From: Liolophura sinensis
Lineage: Eukaryota > Mollusca > Polyplacophora > Chitonida > Chitonidae
Length of the DNA stretch: 64,000 nt
NCBI RefSeq assembly: GCF_032854445.1
Contig: NC_088302.1
Span: forward strand, 16,485,338-16,549,337
Direction of reading: 5' to 3'
Positions 1 through 11,111 of this stretch are shown in pieces; the stretch's first letter is position 1; each line of letters opens with the position of its first letter. A program made the translations under genes and the position numbers. The notes under the pieces were generated by a model. It was not told where the DNA came from. It searched no databases and worked only from the letters and a program-made list of their open reading frames with translations.

Positions 1-705
1 ATGGTTGCTGTAAAATGTGACATACGTGTTCTCTCAACGGTTTTCAATTTGGCTAGCTGGTGTTTTCCCGCCTTTAACGATATGCAACCACGTAGATCAA
101 TCTGTTGTAAATCGCTCATATAAGGCTTTTAATCTGCTGTTGTAATATTACTCCGCGGGATTCGAGCATATGAACATCTATAACGGGGCTAATTGCAATA
201 TGTAGAAAACCCAGTTAAGTGCAAAGAAAGCATTAAAATAAAGTATATATAAGATGCAAGACATTTAAATGCTGTCCTGGAAAATAGTTTTATTTATGCT
301 TTTAGAAGTTTTCCAACAAAGTAAAATAGTTTTAAAACAATAGATTCTGCGGTGGTGTGTAGTGACCCGGAGGTATTAGTGACCTCACATTCATACTTTT
401 GTGTTTGAAAGTGTTTGCTATAAGGCTAATTCAACGAATACATAGATGTATCTGTGTATTCACAGATGTATATGCATTTTCAATAACGAAATCAAGCCGC
501 ATGTGGGTGTTAAGGGGAAAAAACCTGATGTGACGTCACCGGTCCCAATATTGTCAGAGAAGGCCACCATAGGATCCGAAGTATCAAAAGTATTCTACTA
601 GGTTGAAAAAAACTTCTATAGAAAAAACCCTGTTTTTACTGACAGTGTTCTTTCACCTAACATATACTTTACGCTTTCTCTGGCTTTAATCTTGATTTTA
701 CTCAC
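1..705. other. Intron sequence 3' of the Ig exon
   Basis: This is the sequence downstream (in minus-strand sense) of the donor at 700-705. I looked for the expected next Ig half-exon, which should begin near a W-I-R type motif on the minus strand, and do not see it. The stretch is A/T-rich with no repeat I recognise. It is most simply intron of the gene whose exon lies at 706-830. Confidence 0.5.
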
Positions 706-830
706 CACTCTGGCGCCGAGGTTTTCTATAGAACACTGAAGGATAGCCTCCTCTCCTTTTGTGAAAGTCACGTTAACTGGGGAAGGAAGGAAGCGAGGGG
801 TCGGCAGAGAGTTGTCGCGAATTCGACGAG
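706..830 (-). CDS. Internal exon encoding the N-terminal half of an Ig domain (lachesin/DIP/Dpr/IgLON-like)
   Basis: On the minus strand a pyrimidine-rich acceptor ending TTGTGTTTTCAG (831-842) precedes the exon, and the canonical donor GTGAGT (700-705) follows it. The 125-bp exon enters in phase 1 and leaves in phase 0. It encodes 41 full codons, including PSPVNVTFTKGEEAILQCS and then IENLGARV. This shows an N-V-T strand, a G-E-E-A turn, the B-strand cysteine (Q-C-S) and the N-L-G-x-R-V stretch that, in the lachesin/DIP/Dpr group of bilaterian neuronal surface receptors, leads into a W-I-R/W-L-R motif on the next exon. Those proteins are secreted or membrane-anchored cell-adhesion molecules with two to three Ig domains; that role is family knowledge. 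The exon is partial: the paired cysteine, the signal peptide and the other domains are outside it. The gene runs leftward off the window. An unrelated Ig-superfamily protein is the main alternative. Confidence 0.78.
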
Positions 831-1253
831 CTGAAAACACAAGGAGTAAAAAAGTCAATTAGCTCAACACTTGTCAACGACAGCAAATAGTGCGTCGATA
901 ATCAAAAAGGTTTTGTCAGGGAAACAGTTCATTTACCGGATTCAAGGTTTAACACACTGTCAAAAATCCGTGCGCTGGAAATGTGAAAATTTGATAAGCA
1001 GCACCGAGGACGGACAGGAACCAGGGAAGGCACGTGTCCGTTCTATTTCCGGCCTGGTTGTTATGGGAGTAGGGGTAATAACATGCAGGATGCCTCAGAA
1101 AATATATGTAAGCTAACAGAAAGAAATGTCTTGTTCACCAGTTTTTATCAAGATTAAGCTGCACTGTGAACAGTATTTATTTACTTATTTATTTGTTTAA
1201 TATTTGCTTATTTATTTGACTGTTGCTTAACGCCATATTCAAAAATGGTTTAC

Positions 1254-1345
1254 TGGGGGAGTGGGAACTGGGGGAGTGGGGAGTGGGAACTGGGGGAGAG
1301 GAGACTGTTGGAGGGGGGACTGGGGGAGAGCGGACTGGGGGAATG
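1254..1345 (+). repeat. G-rich minisatellite, ~15-bp period, G-quadruplex-capable
   Basis: About six imperfect units built on ACTGGGGGAGAG or ACTGGGGGAGTGGG sit side by side, giving many runs of four or more G on the plus strand. The open frames crossing it (G/E-rich on plus, P/Q/S-rich on minus) simply follow the repeat and are not taken as genes. The array lies inside an old SINE-like element. Confidence 0.8.
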
Positions 1346-1419
1346 CCGAGAGTAACCCACCGACCTGACGAACAGATATGGTGGACGGAAAGTGGTCTTC
1401 AACGAATTTTTTACAGTGT

Positions 1420-1510
1420 AGGCCCACACGAGTGTCGTCTACGGCTTATAGTCACGGCTTATTGTCAACAGCGCAGGCCCACACGAGTGTCGTCTATGGC
1501 TTATTGTCAA
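1420..1510 (+). repeat. Two direct copies of a 55-bp unit
   Basis: AGGCCCACACGAGTGTCGTC occurs at 1420-1439 and again at 1475-1494. Both copies are followed by similar GGCTTATxGTCA sequence, so the period is 55 bp. This is a small local tandem duplication within the remnant SINE-like element. Confidence 0.8.
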
Positions 1511-2328
1511 CAAGGCTCCCACAAGCAGTGAGAGCGAAGGAATCAACAAATTACCCTGTATTAGTAGGCTATTCACTCCATGACTGTTTCCCTTGCAAGC
1601 AGAGAAACCATGCGTATGTGAGAATTGAGTTCACTAACATTGCATATCGATGTGAATTCTCATCCAACCTCACAAAATAATATTGTTATCACAACGACAA
1701 TCTCTGCGTTGTCCCTATTAAGGCCAGCGAACACCCCCTCGCCCCCCCCCCCCCCTCCCCAACAAACACAATTTTTTAAGTTCATGGGACATGTCCAATA
1801 AAACTTGAATAAACACGTTAGAACACTTTATCAAATATCTTGATGCCAGCTTCCATCGGGTATTTTTGGTACCAATAACAGTCACATATTTTGTATCATA
1901 CCATGAACCCAAACATTACACGACCCAGACAAATTCAGCCGATGTGACCTAATATGTAAGATACGTAATACAATTCTAAAGCATACATTGATGCATGGAT
2001 ACACTAATTACCCATGGGGATAAACCTCATCATTTTCAAGATTAGATCTACGACATTGTGTAACACGTCATGTGCAAATATACCCTATATGATTTTTTCC
2101 ATTTCTCATGTGATGATGTATGAAAATATGTTTACCTGTATTGTGTTAGTTCACTGTAAGCTTTATTGCGCAGAATACTTCGAGGTGTAGAAATCACCAA
2201 GAGGTTGACATACTCAGAACAAGACTCAGAACAGCTAGTTTGTTTTACATCAGTCTTAAGCTCGGCATACATGCAAGGACGCATCGGAATTGAATGTGAT
2301 ACGTCAGCAATCAGGGGACTCTGTGTTG

Positions 2329-2419
2329 AGCTCCTCCCGCCACAATGCTAACCGCCGTCGTATATGTGAGAAAATCTTCAGTATGGCGTAAAACACCAAT
2401 CAATCAAATAAATAAATAC
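2329..2419 (+). repeat. 3' fragment of a Meta-type tRNA-SINE
   Basis: The sequence runs from CTCCTCCCGCCACAATGCTA through CCGCCGTCGTATATGTGAGA to GGCGTAAAACACCAATCAAT and a short AAAT tail. That is the last ~90 bp of the SINE whose complete copy lies at 14289-14550. The tRNA-like head is absent, so this is a 5'-truncated insertion. Confidence 0.85.
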
Positions 2420-3034
2420 TCGTCAGGAATCAGTGGTGATTTTTGGCCTTCCACTTCGCCGTACAGGTATTCATAAAGATTCGGAATACCAGAGGCCAGT
2501 GCATTTGTGGAGTGGCGTTGTTTTCCCGTTTATAAATGAAGGAACAGCAAAATACCGTTAATGTGTGATGACATATTGTTGTTTTGGTTCATCTGATACC
2601 ATATGTCCTCACATTATTCGCTTTATTACGGCTGTATTAACATGTTATGTTTAGCAGAAGACCCAGTAAACATCACAGAAGTAGATCCTATTTGTTCAGT
2701 GTTCTCTTATTGAGAGCACTGCACTGGTAAAATACTGAGTTGTAGAGCAGACCCTGATTCTGTTGCACTGACCAGATATTCATTAAGTGTCACCGGTTGA
2801 CGTGCATTTACCAAACAAACAATTTAAACGTGCATGAAATAGGCTAGTTTATTAACATCACTTTGGTAATTCTACGACACACATAAACATTATCTCTCTC
2901 ACTGTCCTCCCGTAGAAGCCCAGTATAATGTGCTCGGGCTCTACGTCTCCGGAGAAGAGTTCATCACTTCCGTGTCACCTTGCATGTTTGTTTATTCATG
3001 GAAACTACACATTGTAAAATAAGAGTTTTTATAA

Positions 3035-3125
3035 GAAGTTTTCGCTTCCATGACGGCGGTGAGGCTTGTGGGTGGAGGGAATTGGAGTGCCTCGAGTAAA
3101 TCACCGACATTTGCCAGGTATCCCG
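3035..3125 (-). repeat. Possible family D SINE fragment
   Basis: The TCCATGACGGCGGTGAGGC stretch followed by GTGCCTCGAGTAAATCACCG and a CATTTGCCAGGT segment resembles the middle of the element at 28545-28872. No tail or head is visible, so the call is weak. Confidence 0.35.
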
Positions 3126-3984
3126 ACGTAATAGCTCAGTGATAAAAATGTCCAGTTCTCGCGATCTATGCATGATGGGTTCAGTGCTTTGAACAGCCTT
3201 AACTGACTTTGTTTTTTATTTCCCGGTAGTGTTATGAATCACATGCAATTGACCTGGTTGACACATTGGCCTTTACTTACGCATGTCTCGCAAAACCATT
3301 GGTAATCGCCGAATGCAGTGAAAATGGTGATAGCGATAATTATTTGTTAATTATTTGTTAATAGAGTGTCTTCATGATACGGGATCGTTATGGCATTCAT
3401 TGGGAGTCCATGCTGAAATTCCGCTTAACCCGGGGTTATGGGCCTGGTATTCATCGTGTTGAATTAGAACGCGACGTTGGATATATGAACAGTCACAATC
3501 AAAGCGCAGCAGAAATACATATTTTGATTGTCAACAATTTAAAAACTAGAATGGCACACGCTTTGGATGCTGATTTTATTCATTCACTTGGAACATTCTG
3601 TTCCATTGTCATTAAACTGTTGACTGTTTCTTATTGCACGATTCCGTCCTAATTTCGTATTTTGTATATACTTAGTTCCTTGTACGACGTATTGGCAGTT
3701 GGCCTTTCGGTTATTTACCTGTAAGGTCCATTTTAGTCGACCCTGGGTACACGAATGCCCTGTTTCGACGCATTCATCCAGAAGCCATTGACCTGGCTAA
3801 CAGAACACTGTAGTCGAGCGGGTGCAAATAAGGAGTAAGATAGAAACGTATAAGGAATGTTCACGCACCTCAACTGTGCTTATGTTAAGACAACAGTGAG
3901 TTTACAATTCTAGTTAGATGGCATCACAGCGTGCCAAAAGTGTCTACAGCACATTTGTCAACTGAAAGTGCGATTAAAACATAT

Positions 3985-4210
3985 GCATCTATGCGTCGAA
4001 GCAGACATTCGCATAGAAGCTGTCAACCAGGACTGATGTCCTTTGTGCACAATCGCAACGGCAATTCCCAAAGCGAAGTTTAACATTAAGCATCAAAGAC
4101 ATAAGAAAGTATATAACGTGTCAAATTAGGACGAAATCATGCAAAGAGAAGCAATCAACAGTTTTCAATGATGATGAAAAGACGCAAAGAACGTTGTGGG
4201 TGATTAAGTA
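3985..4210 (+). repeat. ~230-bp dispersed repeat, copy 1 of 3
   Basis: Shared anchors with the copies at 5640 and 8720 are, in order: ATGCGTCGAAGCAGACATTCG, here given as TGCGTCGAAGCAGACATTCG, then AAGAAAGTATATAACGTG, ATGCAAAGAGAAGCAATCAA, and GATGAAAAGACGCAAAGA. The reading frames are not preserved between copies, so it does not look coding. I do not recognise the family. No terminal inverted repeat or A-rich tail is obvious. Confidence 0.7.
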
Positions 4211-4678
4211 AAAGTGTTCAAATCGTGTACCATGCTAGTATATGTTGTCGATAATAAAATAGATATCTCAGTTGCGATTTGATTGCAACTGTTCGTATAT
4301 CCAACGTGGCAATCGAACTCAACACCATAATGACGTCTCCCCTAGTCCCGTAATAAGCGGAATTAGACGCCATCATGAAGCAGCGCGCCAGAGATTCTGG
4401 GAGCTTTGTCCATACTTAACTGTAAGAGAATTATACTCATTGTAAAGAAAGTTAGGAAATTTAGAGCATAATTTATCCTGAAACAATCTGTGAATATAAC
4501 AGCGACCGTAAACACAAAATGATTTTAGTCGCAAATAAACATATATGGTTATACCAGCGGTATTTTGATAGATAACCCCATATACACTGTGTTCCCTTTT
4601 GCCTCAAACCTATGAGGTGGAGCACATTGGTAAGTCCGTGTATTAATATAAATATTAAATTTCTAGTGTCTAAACATT

Positions 4679-4798
4679 TGTTTATTTCTTTGACTGGTAT
4701 TTCACGTCGTACTCAGAAATATTTCAGTTATACGACGGCAGCCAGTATAATGGTGGGAGAAATCCGAAGGAAACCCACGACCATCCGCAGGTTGCTGA
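4679..4798 (-). repeat. Meta-type SINE fragment (3' half)
   Basis: Read in reverse, the tail starts with TTTATTTCTTTGACTGGTAT and continues through CGTCGTACTCAGAAATATTT, ATACGACGGCAGCCAGTATA and GAAACCCACGACCATCCGCA. The central hairpin segment (CCGGGCAGAGCCCGG in complete copies) is missing, and the head beyond GGTTGCTG is absent. Confidence 0.9.
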
Positions 4799-4932
4799 TT
4801 ATACCAAGGCTTAGGGGATTATCGTCGGTAGATGTCATGTATTTTTCCGATGACTCATATACACCTGATTGCAGGCCAAGATGCACGGTCCTGTATGTGT
4901 TCAACTATGTCTACTTGCACATTTTAAGCTGT

Positions 4933-5022
4933 GCATGGTCGTGGGTTTCCCTTGGACTGAGACAGTCTGTACAGCGTACGGCGTAAAATACCAATTAAAG
5001 CATTGATTAATTAATTAATTAA
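4933..5022 (+). repeat. Meta-type SINE fragment with internal deletion
   Basis: GCATGGTCGTGGGTTTCCCT is followed after a short degenerate join by TACAGCGTACGGCGTAAAAT and an ATTAATTAATTA tail. About 70 bp of the normal core, including the hairpin, is missing. It faces the minus-strand fragment at 4679-4798 across 134 bp. Confidence 0.85.
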
Positions 5023-5439
5023 AGATAAGCATTTTGTTCTTGCTGCAATCTGGCTCGCTATTGGGGTAATAAGACTAAAATAGTTCCTTGGCTGCATTTC
5101 TCTAATACACCTGATCCACTTTAGGCTAAACCTTCTGTCCGTGGTAAATTGCGATTTCTGGTATCATAATTTAGGCCATGTAGCTTAAGGATCATCTCTT
5201 GAATTCATCTAGATAAGTAAGTGCTGTTTATATATAGTGTAACTGAAACATCGATAACGAAACATAAGTGAAGAGGAAAGTGAAAGTAAAGCAGCGACAA
5301 ATGCATTGTACGGAAACAGAACAACTAGGGGAATGACGTGTTTACATGTAAGGAAAGATATGCGGGAAAACTATCGTCCATGGTTGTCTGTTCACTGTTA
5401 CTTTACTGCGGCCTAGGATTAAAGACCAGCTATTATGCT

Positions 5440-5570
5440 GCTTATTGCTTAACGCAATGCTCAGGAATTTTCACCTATACAATGGCGGCCAGGTGTACAG
5501 CGGAGGAAATCGGAATGTCTCGAGTAAAGAATGAACCCTTAGCAAGTTTACTGATTATAGAAGGCAAGCA
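5440..5570 (-). repeat. Family D SINE-like fragment
   Basis: GCTTAACGCAATGCTCAGGA, TATACAATGGCGGCCAGGTG and GGAGGAAATCGGAATGTCTC follow the order of the element at 28545-28872 read in reverse. Copy 2 of the 230-bp repeat starts shortly after it. Borders are uncertain. Confidence 0.5.
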
Positions 5571-5639
5571 GTCTCAAGTGAACGTCATGTAAGACCAAAC
5601 AGGAGGACGCTGCCGGTAGCTTCTTGTCACCAAGATCCT

Positions 5640-5875
5640 ATGGGTCTATGCGTCGAAACAGACATTTCGTATACCAGCCGTCAACAAGTAAGTATGTTCC
5701 GGGTCAATAATTACAAGTTGAACTCCCTAAACGACGCACGGCACAAACCATCAAAGAACCTAAGGAAAGTATATAAAGTGCAAAAGTACGAGGGAATGAT
5801 GCAAAGAGAAGCAGTCTGTTTTCAGCGATGTAGGGAAGACGCAATGTATGTTATAGGAGTGTTGGTCGATTCGGT
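5640..5875 (+). repeat. ~230-bp dispersed repeat, copy 2 of 3
   Basis: It carries TATGCGTCGAAACAGACATT, a TACCAGCCGTCAACAAG block also seen at 8720, AGGAAAGTATATAAAGTGCA and ATGATGCAAAGAGAAGCAGT. An 85-codon frame covers it, but the frame is not kept in the other copies, so it is annotated as a repeat and not as a gene. Confidence 0.75.
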
Positions 5876-5917
5876 ACCGATACTCGAAAGACAGTGACTC
5901 TAAAAAATGACTGCTTC

Positions 5918-5985
5918 CACTATTATAAATAAATTATAATAACTAGGTATTATTATAATATAAATTATAATAAATAAGGTAAACA
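5918..5985. repeat. AT-only stretch with inverted repeats
   Basis: Runs of TTATAATA and TATTATAA alternate over ~65 bp and can fold on themselves, with AAATTATAATAA recurring on both sides of ACTAGG. It may be a relic of a transposon end or simple-sequence drift. Confidence 0.6.
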
Positions 5986-5989
5986 TTAT

Positions 5990-8719
5990 CTATTCTCCTG
6001 TGTACATCCCAGAGACGGACAGATTTTGGGTGCGGTGGTCGGCATAGCGCTTGATGTGTCAAAACATGTAAATCCGTATTCATCACTCAGTAATAAATTA
6101 AAGTTAATTCAGAGTACTCCAGTTGATGTCTTCTGGCACGTAGCCTACTAAGTCTTGGTCATCGCGCACCGTCATTACAACTATCAACTCATCCAAAGAT
6201 TTATTGTACTCATAAGCCTGAGAATAATGGCGTTTTTGGATGTCCATTGGACTATCGAAGCTATGGGCTATTGACTGGTCAGTTGTCGCCCTAGATCTGG
6301 CGGGACTAATTGATCCGAGGTATAGATGTAGACAGCAGAGAATGACGGGAGGTTTGGCTGTCATTAATAAGTCAGGGAATATGGGTAACAGACTGACTGT
6401 AATTAGCTAGTCATCATATCGCGACCGAACAACTGTACGCGAACGTCACCAAAGTGGCCTTACCGTCGGCCATAGACGACGAGTCCGTGTGATTGTAAAT
6501 GTGTCAGTGATGTTCAGCCAGACATGCTAGTGCTAACGAGCGAGATATTACTCCGCGGGGAATTGTAAACATGCGTATAAGATTAAACTAAAGGACACAG
6601 GGCTTGGATCAAACCGCGTGTTTCGGGGCTATCAAATAACTCTTCTGGCACAGTAATACGATCTTTGTGTTCGTGAAACACTTCAAAATTTTTGTAGGCC
6701 AGCCATGAACACATGAGTCCCAATTGGCTGCTCTTTTTTTTTACCCCACCGTTAACAGGCGATCATTCACACCGACTGTCAAAAGACTCCAGGGATAGGC
6801 GCAATTAAGTAATTGGTCGGCCAGTTGGTCGTATCAGTTATCCATATTGAACATTTTACCATGTCAATAAACTCCACCCCATGGCTGATATTGGTGCCTG
6901 ACGATCTTTGGCGAGATCAATATTCCGGGCTTGTCTAGACCCCACCAACATGTCAACCGGATCGACGGTCGGAAATCACACCTCCGTAACATGTTCTGGC
7001 TGCTGCGCAACATCAATGGAAAGCCAAACTTCAAAGGGGCCACGGTGGCAATTTGCAGTTTATGTGCAATCGGAAAGAGCGTTTTCAATTCAGTCAGCAT
7101 TGGCTTGGAGGGATTTTAGCTTAATCCATGGAACATAATACCTGTCTTGATTGTAAATGCCTTCTTAATTGGTTACCATGATTCGACATCATACGGAGCA
7201 TTAGGCAATATTTATTCTTTGTTAAATAATATCCTTTGATTCTTTTTTAAGTTTTCGAAGTTAGAAAATCGACGTTTTTTTTTTCAAAAGAGATTTTGTG
7301 TGGCTTTATATCTCATTTTGGACAATTTAAGATCTTTAATGGCTGCTGGATTGGATAGAGACGGACAAAATTGGAATATTAGAATGCAAGAACAAATCGA
7401 ATGTATTAACGAAAAAACCTGTATATGACCGGTTTACATTACCGAAAATGGCTATCGATGTAACATAACTTTGATTGAGTTGAAGTTTCCTGAAGAAGTT
7501 TTCATCGGACTGCAGGCGCTTTGTTTGCGATCTTCATTAAAAAGAGTTTGTTGGGATATAAAGGACCTTTGCAAGGCCATAAATTTACGCGTCTTAATTT
7601 ACTTTCAACTTGATAAGTACACCGAACCCAACAGCGTAGCTGTCCTGCAATTAAATATTAGATTAACTCTTTACATTATCTTTCGCATCACCCAATTTAT
7701 CTTTAAAGGAAAAACACATTTCCCTGCAGTTCCCATAGATCTAAGCTACAACGCAATATGTGCAGCTGTTTTCTCATCCCAGAGAAAGTCACTTGCTCGA
7801 ACTTACATGTATGTCACAAAGAAGTGGTTTTAAATCTCGCTTGTACTAATCAAGAAAGGACAAATAGCTGTGTAAATCATTCGGTGTAAAAGTGTCTCTA
7901 AAGCGGTTGTACTTCCTGTTGCATCCGCCAAACTGACATTACAGACCCGTGCGTTTTACTCCCTGTGCATGGGATCAGGGTTTTATTGTTGGTTCTCGTA
8001 AAACGTTAAATACCAGTCGAGTTGACAATGAATACACACCGAAGCCCAGTAAATTACACTTGTTTTATATTTCTTTACAGGTATAAATCAATACTACCAC
8101 TGAAGGGAAAAGATTTAATTGCCTGTCTAATGAAAACTGGGTCCTTTGTTTGGGTCGACTTCCATTTAATTTGTATCCACGTTAGAGTGCATACAAGGTA
8201 CAGTTCTATTATGAAGTTAGCACACTTTGGAGAATTATTTCTACTTGATAGTGGGTAGAAACGATTGATTATACTGTGAAGTGTGCGCAAAATGTTTGAG
8301 GCAAATAATTGATAGTAGTCAAAGCGGTGCAGTGTTTTCCACTGAATAGTCATCGATGCTTTTCCATTCTTCAGGTAGAGTGCGCATGGGAATGCAATAG
8401 CTTTAATAGCTATATTCGAGACTCTGATCCTTATCGACGTTCTATCCCATCTCCCCCACCCCCATTTGTACATGCTGGCCGCTTCATGTCCATTGAGCAC
8501 GACCTATCTTTTCTTTAACTTCCTGGCTGTTGAAATCATGCTACCATAAAATATCCGTTCATTGAACGGTCAAATCCATGTATAGCTAAATCAAGGTAGG
8601 GAATTGAATCGAAATTTTGGCAATCTTTTTTTGGCTGTTAGTTGTTGACCTATAAATGTGTTCCATAGCCTTACCTTTGAGATATATTGTAGGAGATGAA
8701 TATGTGTCATGCGGGCTGC
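5990..8719. other. Unique non-coding stretch
   Basis: I see no repeat family, splice-flanked exon or RNA gene in this region. The longest open frame (120 codons at 7471-7833, plus) has no recognisable domain, is A/T-rich and lacks coding character. A 141-codon minus frame at 8075-8500 likewise shows no motif. Both are left uncalled. Confidence 0.5.
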
Positions 8720-8945
8720 ATTAGAATGTATGCCTCGAAACAGACATTCGTACACCAGCCGTCTACCAAGATGGACGTTCCGGGTGAACCTAATTGCAAG
8801 GCTAATTCTCCAAACGACGTTTAACACAAACTACCAATGCACTAAGAATATACAGTACAAAAATAGGATTGAATCATGGAGAGAGAAGCAGTCAACAGTT
8901 TTCATTGCTGTTGAAAAGACGCAAGCTATGTTCTGGACCAACGAT
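8720..8945 (+). repeat. ~230-bp dispersed repeat, copy 3 of 3
   Basis: ATGCCTCGAAACAGACATTC, TACACCAGCCGTCTACCAAG, ATGGAGAGAGAAGCAGTCAA and GTTGAAAAGACGCAAGC align in order with copies 1 and 2. All three are in the same orientation within the first 9 kb of the window. None of these copies was found elsewhere. Confidence 0.75.
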
Positions 8946-9821
8946 TTGCGCCAAAAATGGCTCTCAACTGGTTGAGCGATTGCAAGAAAACCACAGTTAT
9001 TTATCTGTTGTTTTTTCTCCGTTTCTTTTTATATTGCTACGTTATGGCTCAGGGGATCAAGTCTCATGTTTTGTTTAAAGAGCATATTGTTAGGACATTT
9101 ATTAATTGTTTCCCATATCCTGAATGAATGAATGCGTGTTGTGTAAAACTGGTCTGTTATATTGCCCGACCTGTGAACTGCATCTATCCATCATCCAGCC
9201 CAGGGCTGACAGGGAAGGCAGGTGGACTAAAGGGAAGCTGGTGTGGGTTGCCTACATTCGTTGCATCCACGAGTCTAGACGTCACCTGACTGTTATTTCA
9301 TTACTCCGGGCCTAAGAGACGTAAGGTGTGATCATTTTCAAAGTTGTGAAGTTCAAAGCCTGGTAGTTCCATGAGGTATTTAGAACCAGGTCGTTTTCAC
9401 ATCTCAGCTGAAAATCATCAGTGGTGGTTTCAGACAATTTGTGACATATAGTAAGTAGTAGATAGTTCAAACCTATCGATCAGCATTACCAACAAGTAAT
9501 CTTAGCACAGGTTCGTACCTATCTCTTCAATCGCATCTTCCCCTCAATAGACTTTTTGTCAATTTAACGCACTTCGTTTTTTTTTGTACCTTCAATCGTG
9601 ATATTACGCTGATGTCTGAGGTTTTAATGCGTTACTTAGTTTGCATGTCACGATACAAAACGAAGTATAAGATCATGATACCCATGTAATACGCTTGTCC
9701 AGAGAATGTCCTTAGACTATGATGTTTGCGTGAAAACGGAGTGTGTTTAACGTCGTGATGTAAATGTTTGACATTTGACTGCAACTGTGTTGAGGCCAAA
9801 GCCCGACCAGACCTAAACCAT

Positions 9822-11111
9822 GGGGCCGATTCCACAAAGCCAGTTTTGGCTTTAGTGAAAAAATGAATTTTAGAGCTTATAAATGAAAAATGATTTTAGA
9901 GCTTATTTTCAAGCCTTGTAAATTAAAATTCTGGCCACCCCATCAATGTTATCTTAAGACGAATGTGTGAAAATTTCAACTTCCATAACCAAAAACTAAA
10001 CATTGTGACAACGTTTTAAAGGCAAGAAACTATATAAATCGGGAAGTAAAACTGACTATAGCTGTGAGTGACAGTTGCTGACACACAAGTAAGGCTAGTT
10101 CTCTTTTTAGTTCCGTTTAACTTTTCTTTTCCTGTTATATGTCAAGCGTACCACTTATAAAGCTCCAAACATGCCCTGAAACAATATATGGGTCATAAAA
10201 TCGAAAATGATAACCTTCTCCAGTCACACTGAAATATGTTCCCCTTTTATGCAATAGACACTGTAGAGTGGGAAAAATCACTGTACTACAAATGTAACTT
10301 TCTATAAAATTACTGAGCACAAAGTTATGTAATCAGTTAAGTACATATATAATAAATGTTATATGCCTTATGCCTTATGTACATGTACTTCAGCTAAGCA
10401 TAACTTGTTAATAATAACGATAGCTAGAGAACCACGTTCTCTCAATCAGGATTCACGTATGATTTCGCTATAGTAATACCATAGCTTAACAATTATCTAT
10501 TCTAATTCACGATAACACAAACTTAATCCAAAACAGCCTATATCTTTTCTCACATAAAGAGTATGTTGCGAAAGGAAATTAGAGCCACAAAAATTGGAAC
10601 TCCTCCTCGAGGTGCAACCTGTTCTCCATAGTGACTGCGTTAGTTCATTGTATTGTGACGGATACCTGACAGACTATAGCAGAAGTACGGATTTCAAACT
10701 TGCAAAAAGTAGCAAAACTGATCACATTATAAAGTTTATTTTTTACAGATGAAGACAAACGTTAACCAAAACGAAACTTTGACAACACGTAGAAACACAA
10801 ATATTTTTCTAGTAACCGTTGATCTTCATACTGTAAATTAAAGACACAGTGCCTCGTTTGAACAAAAAAATTGGCTTTTTTCATTGAGAGGGCGTTTTCG
10901 GTTGTTACTAAGCAACCATCTCTTTTGTGGTCACATAACTGCTATGGGTGATTCGACCAAGGTTTGCATTTCTGACTTGAAAATTTACAGAATTGTGCTG
11001 GGGTTTTCAAATTTGCACTTTCTTATCATACCTCTGTTGGGCCGATTCTCCGCCTTATCGTACCCGGTCCTTTTTGACTTAAGTTAGAAACGTATGTGTG
11101 GAATTGGCCCC
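9822..11111. mobile_element. MITE-related element with inverted ends, long form (~1.29 kb)
   Basis: The left end is GGGGCCGATTCCACAAAGCC. The right end, read in reverse, is GGGGCCAATTCCACACATAC. The first ~200 bp parallels the short element at 59352-59577, sharing ATTTTAGAGCTTATTTT, a TTATCTTAAGACGAATGTG-like block and CCAAAAACTAAACATTGTGA. The last ~45 bp (from GACTTAAG) matches that element's other end. About 1 kb of extra sequence lies between and carries no transposase frame I can see. No target duplication is evident. It is either a nested or expanded non-autonomous DNA transposon, or two copies sharing one end each. Confidence 0.55.

Larger units (their letters stand above)
1205..1560 (-). 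repeat. Old SINE-like element (family D), interrupted by a G-rich minisatellite
   Basis: The left end reads TTATTTGACTGTTGCTTAACGCCATATTCAAAAATG, split here as TTGCTTAACGCCATATTC and its flanks, which is a SINE 3' tail read in reverse. After the G-rich insert the sequence resumes with GTAACCCACCGACCTG and then a GGCTTATTGTCAACAAGGC segment. Both resemble the element at 42955-43150. The assignment rests on visual similarity to 28545-28872 and 42955-43150. The right border is uncertain. Confidence 0.45.

Noticed and set aside
7471-7833. 120-codon plus frame
   Set aside because: No recognisable domain and no duplicate copy; low coding character. Transcript evidence would be needed to reopen it.
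8075-8500. 141-codon minus frame
   Set aside because: No motif, signal peptide, conserved copy or splice context; composition looks like chance.
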